From Arthrobacter sp. (GTDB lineage Bacteria; Actinomycetota; Actinomycetes; Actinomycetales; Micrococcaceae), in contig JASLBS010000205.1 of the NCBI GenBank assembly GCA_030146405.1, positions 1 through 10,629 on the forward strand: a stretch of DNA of 10,629 nucleotides, given 5' to 3'. Positions 5,900-10,629 of this stretch are shown one piece after another (positions within the stretch are counted from its first letter, which is position 1; each line of letters begins with the position of its first letter). Under the pieces are notes generated by a model. It was not told the origin of the DNA, searched no databases, and saw nothing but the letters and a program-made list of their open reading frames with translations. Position numbers and translations under genes: made by a program.

Positions 5900-6634
5900 G
5901 TGCGCGAGAACGGAGAGCTCCTCGGGATCGTGCTCGCCCTCGCGGGCCTGCTCCTCGGCGCGGTTCTTCCTTCCACCACGACCGCCGTCGCCGTTCCGGG
6001 TCCCCTCGGTGACGCCGGTGGTACGGGTAGGGCCGCCGTCATCGCTGCCGTCGGAGAACCCGCGCATCACCGCTTCGAGCACGCCATGGTGCGGGCGCCG
6101 GCCGGGTCGGAAGTTCCTGGCATCCCGACCGACCCCGCTGCAGGGTCCGAGACGTCAGCACCGCCCGAGTCGCCCGGCGCCCTCACTGACCCCATCGTGG
6201 ACCCCGCGGCGTCAGTGCTGCCCGAGATCCCTCCGGCTCTCGGGGTTCCCGTGGCCGGAGCAACCGTGACCTCGCTCTTCGGTCATCGCGTGAACCCACT
6301 GGATGGGTCCACTCCGGAGTTCCACACGGGGGTGGACTACGGCAGTCCGTGCGGCACGGACGTCGTAGCGGCCGGAGCCGGAGTGATGACCGAGTCCGGC
6401 TGGCACGACTACGGAGGCGGTCACCGAGTCGCGGTGGATCACGGCGGGGGACTGCAGACCACCTACAACCACCTGAGTGTCCCCGGCGCACCGGTGGGTG
6501 AAGTGGTGCAGCGCGGGAATGTCGTCGGGTCCATCGGCAGTACGGGGAGCTCCACCGGCTGCCATCTCCACTTCGAGGTGCTGCTCGATGCCCGGAAGGT
6601 GGATCCGCTGCCCTGGCTGCAGCCGTCCGGCTGA
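5900..6634 (+). CDS. Secreted or membrane-anchored M23-family (LytM-type) metallopeptidase
   Basis: From GTG 5900 the product is 244 residues. It has one hydrophobic N-terminal segment (about 8-24), a Pro/Ala/Ser/Glu-rich linker (about 65-115), then an M23 domain (about 118-240). Zinc/catalytic motifs are present: FHTGVDYG (141-148; His142, Asp146), the His191 region TTYNHLS, and CHLHFE (221-226; His222, His224). Cys151 and Cys221 could form a disulfide. The family cleaves peptidoglycan cross-bridges, or activates amidases when degenerate; intact ligands suggest a true hydrolase. The start is chosen from GGAGG at 5891-5895, 4 bases before GTG. The n-region MRENGE is acidic, unusual for a Sec signal; a start at ATG 5708 (308 residues) would place basic residues before the hydrophobic stretch. 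The gene converges on the lipid kinase, with 19 bases between stops. Confidence 0.88.
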   Translation: MRENGELLGIVLALAGLLLGAVLPSTTTAVAVPGPLGDAGGTGRAAVIAAVGEPAHHRFEHAMVRAPAGSEVPGIPTDPAAGSETSAPPESPGALTDPIVDPAASVLPEIPPALGVPVAGATVTSLFGHRVNPLDGSTPEFHTGVDYGSPCGTDVVAAGAGVMTESGWHDYGGGHRVAVDHGGGLQTTYNHLSVPGAPVGEVVQRGNVVGSIGSTGSSTGCHLHFEVLLDARKVDPLPWLQPSG

Positions 6635-6653
6635 GCAGGTACCCCGGCGCCGG
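6620..6653. terminator. Palindromes at the convergent gene ends, possible bidirectional terminator
   Basis: CAGCCGTCCGGCTG (6620-6633) and CCGGCGCCGG (6644-6653) lie across the 3' ends of the M23 gene and the oppositely oriented lipid kinase. Each is a short GC-only dyad with a tiny loop and no T-run. Position favours a termination role, structure is modest. Confidence 0.3.
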
Positions 6654-7649
6654 CTAGGGCAGCGGTTCGCTCACCACGGCCGGATCCTTGTAGCCGAGAG
6701 GCATCCTCAACTGGAGAGAGTACGGCTTGATCTCGAAGAACAGGTGCTGTGCCTTGCCGAGCGGGTCGCCGTCGAGCTGGACCTCGAGCGGCTCCTGCAG
6801 CGTGACCTCGGCAGTTCGGCACTGGAAGTACTCGAGCGAGGGGTCCTTGCTCTTCCCGCGCGTGAACAGATTCCCCAGGACGGCGAGCCAACCGAACTTT
6901 CCCGTGGGCGCCACCGTCATCAGGTCCATGAGCCCGTCGTCGATCTTCGCCCCCGGGAAGATCTCCAGTCCGCCCATGATCTTGCCGCAGTTGCCGCCCA
7001 TCACACTGCGCAGGCGCCGTTCGAAGGGCGCACCGTCGTCGACGGCGATGGTGGTCCGGCTCGGTTTGCCCGGGAGGTTCCTGATCCCGGCGTCCACGTA
7101 GGCCAACCACCCCACCTTGTCCTTCAGGTCGTCGCGGGTGTCGGACATGATCGCGGCGTCGAAGCCGAGCCCCGCCATCACGAGGAACACGTGGGAGTCG
7201 TCCGCACGGTCCATCGTCACGTGCACCACGTCGATGGTGCGTTCCGTCCCGCGGAACGCGGACTCCACGGCGGAATCCGGATCATCGACGGCGATGCCGA
7301 GGTTGCGGGCCAGCAGGTTCCCGGTGCCCAGCGGCACCAGGGCCATGAGGGTGTCCGTGCCCTCCAGCTCCTCCGCGACACACCGCACCGTCCCGTCCCC
7401 TCCTGCAGCGATCACGAGATCCACCCCGGCCTCGAGCGCCTCGCGCGCCTGCCCACGTCCCGGGTCGTCCTGCGTGGTCTCGATGACCAGCGGAGCGTCC
7501 CAGCCGTCCTCCGCGGAGATCCGCTCCACCGCCTGCTGGATGTCGATGGTGCTGGACTTGATGGGATTGATGATGAGCGCCGCTCTACGGCTGCCCGGCC
7601 CGGCATTCTGCGCGCCTGCGGATGCCTCGGGTGCTGTCGCGGTGTGCAT
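6654..7649 (-). CDS. Diacylglycerol/lipid kinase family protein (DAGK/YegS/BmrU type)
   Basis: This 331-residue protein has the DAGK catalytic fold, which transfers phosphate from a nucleoside triphosphate to diacylglycerol, sphingoid or related lipids at the inner membrane face. It has an N-terminal LIINPIKSS (25-33), the nucleotide-binding GGDGT (83-87) in LVIAAGGDGTV, PLGTGN (106-111), and the C-terminal-domain motifs AGLGFDA (159-165), DDGLMDL (237-243) and QLDGDPLG (291-298). All key family motifs are intact and length is typical. The start is ATG at 7649-7647 (minus strand) with AAGGA a few bases upstream; the frame is open further upstream, but that runs antisense to the SGNH gene. It is divergent from the SGNH hydrolase (81 bases between starts). 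The lipid substrate cannot be told from sequence. Confidence 0.93.
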   Translation of the reverse strand: MHTATAPEASAGAQNAGPGSRRAALIINPIKSSTIDIQQAVERISAEDGWDAPLVIETTQDDPGRGQAREALEAGVDLVIAAGGDGTVRCVAEELEGTDTLMALVPLGTGNLLARNLGIAVDDPDSAVESAFRGTERTIDVVHVTMDRADDSHVFLVMAGLGFDAAIMSDTRDDLKDKVGWLAYVDAGIRNLPGKPSRTTIAVDDGAPFERRLRSVMGGNCGKIMGGLEIFPGAKIDDGLMDLMTVAPTGKFGWLAVLGNLFTRGKSKDPSLEYFQCRTAEVTLQEPLEVQLDGDPLGKAQHLFFEIKPYSLQLRMPLGYKDPAVVSEPLP

Positions 7650-7717
7650 GATGTCCTTCGGATCGTGGGGGAACAGGGGTCCTGCCGAGCTTATCCCGGA
7701 GCATCCGGGTACGAGGG

Positions 7718-7723
7718 TAATCT
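7718..7723 (+). promoter_or_regulatory. -10 element TAATCT placed for a leaderless GTG-start transcript of the SGNH gene
   Basis: TAATCT has the TAnnnT form and ends 7 bases before the GTG at 7731, so transcription would start at or one base before the start codon. The nearest purine-rich SD-like sequence, GAGGG (7713-7717), is 13 bases from the GTG, too far for efficient use. No clear -35 is visible. It resembles the arrangement before the GST gene. Confidence 0.5.
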
Positions 7724-7730
7724 TTGGACC

Positions 7731-8513
7731 GTGACCCTTCTCCAGCGATACGTGGCCCTCGGTGATTCCTTCACGGAAGGAGTGGGCGACTGGGATCCGG
7801 CGTCGCCGAACGGGGTGCGCGGGTGGGCCGACCGCGTTGCGGAGCAGCTCGTCCTCGCGGATCCGGCCTGGACCTACGCGAACCTCGCCATCCGCGGCAA
7901 GAAGATGCGCCAGATCCTCGGTGAGCAGATCGACGCCGCGTTGGCCCTGGAGCCGGGCATCATGACCATCTATGCGGGTGCCAACGACATCCTGCGGCCA
8001 CGCGTGGACATCGACGGACTGATGGCCTCCTACGACGACGGCATCGGGCGCCTCCGCGACGCGGGGGTCGACGTCGTGCTCTTCACCGGCTTCGATACCT
8101 CCGGTTCCGCCGTCTTCGGCAAGACCCGCGGACGCACGGCCATCTACAACGAGTGGGTGAGGGAGATCGCCGACAAGCGCTCCGCCGTCATCGTCGACTA
8201 CTGGCGGCTGCGCGAGTTCCAGGACTGGCGGTACTGGGACGTGGACCGGATGCACATGTCCGTCGCCGGGCACACGCTGATGGCGGCGCGCGTCCTCGAG
8301 GTGATGAAGGCGTCCCACACGATCGAACTGCCGGAGCTCGAGGCGCGCCCCGCCCTCAGACGGGCCGAACAGTTGAGAGCCGATGCCCAGTGGGCGCGGG
8401 AGTACCTGAGCCCGTGGGTCGGCAGGAGGCTCCGGGGCGTTTCCTCCGGGGACGAACTCGCGCCGAAGTACCCCGTGCCGGGACATCCACGCAGGGTCAC
8501 CGACGTCGACTGA
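7731..8513 (+). CDS. SGNH/GDSL-type hydrolase (lipase/esterase family)
   Basis: This 260-residue serine hydrolase of the SGNH fold acts on ester-linked substrates such as acyl or acetyl esters. Conserved blocks: I, VALGDSFTEG (8-17, nucleophile Ser13); II, NLAIRG (51-56, Gly56); III, YAGANDIL (81-88, Asn85); V, DRMHMSVAGH (172-181, Asp172 and His175 of the DxxH pair). The full catalytic set is present. No signal peptide is seen, so the enzyme is probably cytosolic. The GTG at 7731 is the only workable start: block I begins within ten residues, and no other start codon in frame lies nearby. A basic Arg-rich C-terminal segment (205-260) follows the catalytic core. The gene is divergent from the lipid kinase; a role in lipid metabolism with it is possible but unproven. 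Confidence 0.93.
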   Translation: MTLLQRYVALGDSFTEGVGDWDPASPNGVRGWADRVAEQLVLADPAWTYANLAIRGKKMRQILGEQIDAALALEPGIMTIYAGANDILRPRVDIDGLMASYDDGIGRLRDAGVDVVLFTGFDTSGSAVFGKTRGRTAIYNEWVREIADKRSAVIVDYWRLREFQDWRYWDVDRMHMSVAGHTLMAARVLEVMKASHTIELPELEARPALRRAEQLRADAQWAREYLSPWVGRRLRGVSSGDELAPKYPVPGHPRRVTDVD

Positions 8514-8517
8514 AGCA

Positions 8518-8533
8518 CCGGCCGAGGCGCCGG
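8518..8533 (+). terminator. Weak GC hairpin after the SGNH gene
   Basis: CCGGC (8518-8522) and GCCGG (8529-8533) can pair around CGAGGC five bases after the stop. There is no T-run; this is a possible but weak terminator. Confidence 0.3.
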
Positions 8534-8586
8534 CTGGAGCACGGCTGGTTCGTCGGCGTCGCCTCCGGGACCGGCTCCTCACCACC

Positions 8587-8616
8587 TTCGCAACCCCCGG
8601 CCGATACCCGTACGCT
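8587..8616 (+). promoter_or_regulatory. Candidate promoter of the marR-glgC-like unit
   Basis: TTCGCA (8587-8592) and TACGCT (8611-8616) are separated by 18 bases and match sigma-70-type hexamers at 4 and 3 positions. Transcription would start near 8623, leaving a very short leader before ATG 8635. Confidence 0.4.
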
Positions 8617-8634
8617 GTCGGCGCGCGGGAGGCA

Positions 8635-9168
8635 ATGTGCCAGAATGAGCGGATGGCGGCGCACTGGCTCACACCCGATGAGCGGCGGGCATGGTTGGCT
8701 CTCCAGGCCCTGACGTCCCTGCTCCCCGCGACCCTGGACGCGCACCTCTTCCGCGAAGCGCGGATCACCCTGTTCGACTACCACGTCCTGGCGATGCTCT
8801 CCGAGGCCGAGGGCGGCAGGCTTCCGATGAGCGAGTTGGCCGCCCGCTCCACGGCGTCACTCTCGCGTCTCAGCCACGTGGTGAAGAAGCTCGAGGGGCG
8901 GGGATGGGTCACCCGGCAGCCGTCGGACTCGGACGGACGGGTCACCACGGCCGCGCTGACCACCGCGGGACTCGACATGCTGGGTGAACTCGCCGTCGAG
9001 CACGTGAGCCAGGTCCGCTCGATCGTCTTCGACTCCCTGGACGAGAAGGACGTCGAGGACCTCGAGCGGGTGGGTCGCAAGATCCTGGGTGGCATGGACA
9101 GTGCGCACTGGATCCTGGCCGACGGTGATTCCTCCGCTCTGAGCACCCGAACCGACGGCGGCGACTGA
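8635..9168 (+). CDS. MarR-family winged-helix transcriptional regulator
   Basis: This 177-residue predicted dimeric DNA-binding repressor belongs to the MarR family, whose members usually respond to small aromatic or oxidising ligands. Helices at about 17-60 lead to the winged helix-turn-helix MSELAARSTASLSRLSHVVK (65-84), with recognition helix TASLSRLSHVVKKLE, and the wing DSDGRVTTAALTTAG (98-112), where the conserved D-x-D-x-R is visible. The C-terminal helices provide dimerisation. The start is uncertain: ATG 8635 has GGGAGG only 2 bases away, while ATG 8653 begins MAAHWLTPDERRAW, like typical MarR N-termini, but lacks an SD. No cysteine is placed like an OhrR redox sensor. The GlgC-like gene begins 22 bases downstream on the same strand, so both are probably co-transcribed and the regulator may control the pair. 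Confidence 0.92.
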   Translation: MCQNERMAAHWLTPDERRAWLALQALTSLLPATLDAHLFREARITLFDYHVLAMLSEAEGGRLPMSELAARSTASLSRLSHVVKKLEGRGWVTRQPSDSDGRVTTAALTTAGLDMLGELAVEHVSQVRSIVFDSLDEKDVEDLERVGRKILGGMDSAHWILADGDSSALSTRTDGGD

Positions 9169-9190
9169 TCAACCCGACAGGACAGGACGC

Positions 9191-10333
9191 ATGACCCAGC
9201 ACAGGAACTTCCGGCACAGCCCCCGCATCCTCGCGATCGTGTTGGCGGGGGGAGCGGGAGGGCGCCTCGGTGCCCTGACCGACCACCGGGCCAAGCCCGC
9301 CATGCCGCTGGGTGGCAGCTTCCGCCTGATCGACATCCCGCTCTCCAACCTGATGCACAGCGGCATCTCCGACGTCTGGATCATGGAGCAGTACCAGCCG
9401 AAGACGATCAACGACCACCTCGCGAACGGCAGGCCCTGGGACCTGGACCGGACGCGCGGCGGACTGCTGGTCCTGCCGCCCTACAGCGGGCACGAGGGAG
9501 AGGGGTTCGCCGAGGGCAACGCCGACGGCCTGCTCCGCCAGGCCCCCTTCATCCGTGACTTCGCTCCCGATCTGGTGCTGGTGCTGAGCTCGGACCACCT
9601 CTACACGCTGGACTTCCGCGATGTCGTCGAGACACATCTGCACGCCGGCGCCGGCCTGACCATGGTGACGGTGGATTTCGACGGGGATGCCTCCAACCAT
9701 GGAGTCGTCGAGGTGACCGATGCCGGCGCAGTCACCGGGTTCGAGTACAAGCCGGAGGATCCGAGGACCAGCATCGTCTCGGCGGAGGTCTTCCTGTACA
9801 CCGCCGGTGTACTCCTCGACACCCTGGACCGGCTGCAGTCCGAGCAAGGGGGCCTGGGCGACTACGGGGACCACCTGGTGCCACACCTCGTGGACCAGGG
9901 CTCGGTGGTGGAGCACCGGCTCGAGGGGTACTGGCGTGACCTCGGAACACCCGCCAACTACCTCCGGGCGCACCTGGACCTCGTGGCGGGGAAAGGGCTG
10001 GAACTGACCGATCCGGAATGGCCGATCCTCACCGAGCCACCACAGCTGGCCCCCGCCTTCGTGGGCGAGGGGGCGACCATCTCCGATGCGCTGATCGCCC
10101 CGGGCGCCGTGGTGCGCGGGACCGTGCGCAGGAGCGTGATCGGCGCGGGCGCCGTGGTCGAGACTGGTGCCGTGGTGGAGGATTCGGTGCTGCTGGACGG
10201 CGTCCGGGCGCAGGACGGCGCGCTCGTCCGGTTCGCCATCGTCGATGCCGGCGCGCGCCTGTCCGGTGAGACCGTGGGAACGGGGCCGGACGATCCCGCC
10301 GTGGTGAACCGGGACGGTGGGATCGACGACTGA
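9191..10333 (+). CDS. GlgC-like sugar-1-phosphate nucleotidyltransferase (ADP-glucose pyrophosphorylase family, divergent)
   Basis: This 380-residue protein has an N-terminal nucleotidyltransferase domain (about 13-265) and a C-terminal left-handed beta-helix of hexapeptide repeats (about 290-355: VGEGATISDALIAPGAVVRG and following). GlgC makes ADP-glucose from ATP and glucose-1-phosphate for glycogen. Seen motifs: VLAGGAGGRLGALT (17-30), RAKPAMPLGGSFRLID (33-48), SSDHLY with Asp135 (133-138), YWRDLGTPANY (247-257). Differences from canonical GlgC as known from the family: GGAGGRL instead of GGxGTRL, AEGNADGL instead of RGTADAV, SSDH instead of AGDH, and FEYKP instead of F-x-EKP. It is also shorter than usual (about 400-430). 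Start: AGGAC repeats at 9179-9188. No other glycogen gene is nearby. A paralogue with altered specificity or regulation is as likely as true GlgC. Confidence 0.85.
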   Translation: MTQHRNFRHSPRILAIVLAGGAGGRLGALTDHRAKPAMPLGGSFRLIDIPLSNLMHSGISDVWIMEQYQPKTINDHLANGRPWDLDRTRGGLLVLPPYSGHEGEGFAEGNADGLLRQAPFIRDFAPDLVLVLSSDHLYTLDFRDVVETHLHAGAGLTMVTVDFDGDASNHGVVEVTDAGAVTGFEYKPEDPRTSIVSAEVFLYTAGVLLDTLDRLQSEQGGLGDYGDHLVPHLVDQGSVVEHRLEGYWRDLGTPANYLRAHLDLVAGKGLELTDPEWPILTEPPQLAPAFVGEGATISDALIAPGAVVRGTVRRSVIGAGAVVETGAVVEDSVLLDGVRAQDGALVRFAIVDAGARLSGETVGTGPDDPAVVNRDGGIDD

Positions 10334-10338
10334 CCCGT

Positions 10339-10367
10339 TTGGCGCCACCGGGGACTGTCGGTAGTAT
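10339..10367 (+). promoter_or_regulatory. Sigma-70-like promoter P1 (TTGGCG-N17-TAGTAT)
   Basis: TTGGCG (10339-10344) and TAGTAT (10362-10367) each match consensus at 4 of 6 positions with the ideal 17-base spacer. It starts 5 bases after the GlgC-like stop and points toward the window's right edge; initiation is expected near 10374. Confidence 0.6.
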
Positions 10368-10422
10368 GGTAAGGCGTTTGGCTGCGGTCGGTGCTGCCCT
10401 GTTCTTTTGGAAGAGGGCGGGA

Positions 10423-10451
10423 TTTACCCAGCTACCCGTGACCACTAGAAT
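10423..10451 (+). promoter_or_regulatory. Sigma-70-like promoter P2 (TTTACC-N17-TAGAAT)
   Basis: TTTACC (10423-10428, 4/6) and TAGAAT (10446-10451, 5/6) have a 17-base spacer. It is the best promoter match in the window, 84 bases downstream of P1 and in the same direction; initiation is expected near 10458. Confidence 0.65.
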
Positions 10452-10469
10452 TCAAGGCTGTGCCGGCCG

Positions 10470-10622
10470 TCAGGCCGCGCCCCGCCTGATCTTCACCGTC
10501 TTCCCCGCGGCGAGGCGCTTCGGCAGGTTCTCACCCTGCCAGGTCAACCTCCGGAAAGCTGCAGTAATAACGGTGTCATTACTGGTGGCGGGACGCTCAA
10601 CAAGTGATTCCGTCACGTTCAT
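10470..10622 (-). CDS. Candidate small ORF of 50 residues (speculative)
   Basis: On the minus strand an ATG (10622-10620) directly follows an in-frame TAG and opens a 50-codon frame ending in TGA (10472-10470). The product begins MNVTESLVERPATSND, is basic at its end (LPKRLAAGKTVKIRRGAA) and has no membrane segment. Almost all of the last 28 codons end in G or C, as in real genes here; the first half does not, and it overlaps the palindrome at 10562-10584. No SD can be judged because only 7 bases lie upstream in the window. The G/C third-base signal is shared by the overlapping + strand frame, and two strong promoters read antisense to it, so a chance ORF is more likely than not. I recognise no family. 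Confidence 0.25.
   Translation of the reverse strand: MNVTESLVERPATSNDTVITAAFRRLTWQGENLPKRLAAGKTVKIRRGAA
10522..10540. other. Short stem-loop in the right-edge leader region
   Basis: GGCAGG (10522-10527) and CCTGCC (10535-10540) form a 6-bp stem with the 7-base loop TTCTCAC. It would lie in the leader RNA from P1 and P2. No T-run follows, so it is not an obvious terminator. Confidence 0.35.
10562..10584. promoter_or_regulatory. 23-bp near-perfect palindrome, candidate operator
   Basis: The arms CAGTAATAAC (10562-10571) and GTCATTACTG (10575-10584) are reverse complements at 9 of 10 positions around GGT. The A/T-rich arms stand out in a GC-rich genome, which is typical of dimeric regulator sites. 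It lies downstream of P1 and P2 and about 40 bases before the TAATCT at 10624, so it could regulate a third promoter or block readthrough. Confidence 0.55.
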
Positions 10623-10629
10623 CTAATCT
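10604..10629 (+). promoter_or_regulatory. GTGA-N5-TCAC dyad and edge -10-like TAATCT
   Basis: GTGA (10604-10607) and TCAC (10613-10616) form a small dyad with 5-base spacing, one less than the CRP/FNR-type TGTGA-N6-TCACA. TAATCT at 10624-10629 has the same sequence as the -10 before the SGNH gene and ends exactly at the window edge. A leaderless gene could begin a few bases beyond, but this cannot be seen. Confidence 0.35.

Noticed and set aside
6477..7730. Upstream extension of the SGNH frame to 678 residues
   Set aside because: It is antisense to the lipid kinase, and the hydrolase domain begins immediately after GTG 7731.
7650..8768. Upstream extension of the lipid kinase frame to a 704-residue protein
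   Set aside because: The extra N-terminal part runs antisense to the SGNH hydrolase and lacks any domain; the kinase domain begins right after ATG 7649.
8942..10348. 468-codon minus-strand ORF across MarR and the GlgC-like gene
   Set aside because: It has no domain features and opposes two well-supported genes.
10339..10626. 95-codon + strand ORF at the right edge
   Set aside because: It begins with TTG inside the P1 -35 hexamer, has no SD, spans both promoters, and its residues do not resemble a folded protein.
1..10629. CRISPR array, tRNA/rRNA genes, insertion sequences or phage genes
   Set aside because: No regularly spaced repeats, no tRNA-like cloverleaf consensus, and no transposase or integrase motifs were seen in any frame.

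Overview
The window is GC-rich (genes strongly favour G/C at third codon positions), begins several genes with GTG, and carries a DtxR/IdeR-type iron box, a Xi-class GST of the type actinobacteria are expected to use with mycothiol, and two TAnnnT -10 elements placed so that the start codon is roughly base +1 (leaderless mRNAs). Together these point to an actinobacterium, most likely Micrococcaceae (Arthrobacter-like); the family-level placement is inference.

Layout, left to right. Bases 1-149 are the charged C-terminal tail of an unidentified + strand gene, followed by a strong hairpin terminator (161-200). At 224-1246 is a Xi-class glutathione S-transferase/hydroquinone reductase homologue. 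From 1374 to 5486 runs a compact iron-siderophore operon: two FecCD permeases, a FepC-type ATPase and a siderophore-interacting flavoprotein (SIP), each start overlapping the preceding stop (GTGA or ATGA). A DtxR-like box (1328-1346) and a second imperfect palindrome (1292-1317) lie upstream. No siderophore-binding lipoprotein is in the window, so the binding subunit must come from elsewhere. After a 413-base gap comes a secreted M23 (LytM-type) peptidase (5900-6634), which converges on a lipid kinase of the DAGK/YegS family (7649-6654, minus strand). Divergent from the kinase is an SGNH/GDSL hydrolase (7731-8513). A MarR-family regulator (8635-9168) and a divergent GlgC-like sugar nucleotidyltransferase (9191-10333) follow as a probable two-gene unit.

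The last 296 bases have no convincing + strand gene. They hold two good tandem sigma-70-like promoters pointing right (10339-10367 and 10423-10451), a 23-bp near-perfect palindrome (10562-10584), a GTGA-N5-TCAC dyad, and a final TAATCT at the very edge. This looks like the complex control region of a gene just beyond the window. A 50-codon minus-strand ORF (10622-10470) overlaps it and is a speculative small-protein candidate.

Functionally, the clearest unit is ferric-siderophore uptake plus intracellular iron release under probable iron repression. The rest are housekeeping-type cell-envelope, lipid and carbohydrate genes. I found no tRNA, rRNA, CRISPR array, transposon or prophage gene, and nothing that amounts to a new multi-gene defence or mobile system. 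The most interesting items are regulatory (right edge, leaderless starts, iron operator region) and the motif changes in the GlgC-like enzyme.
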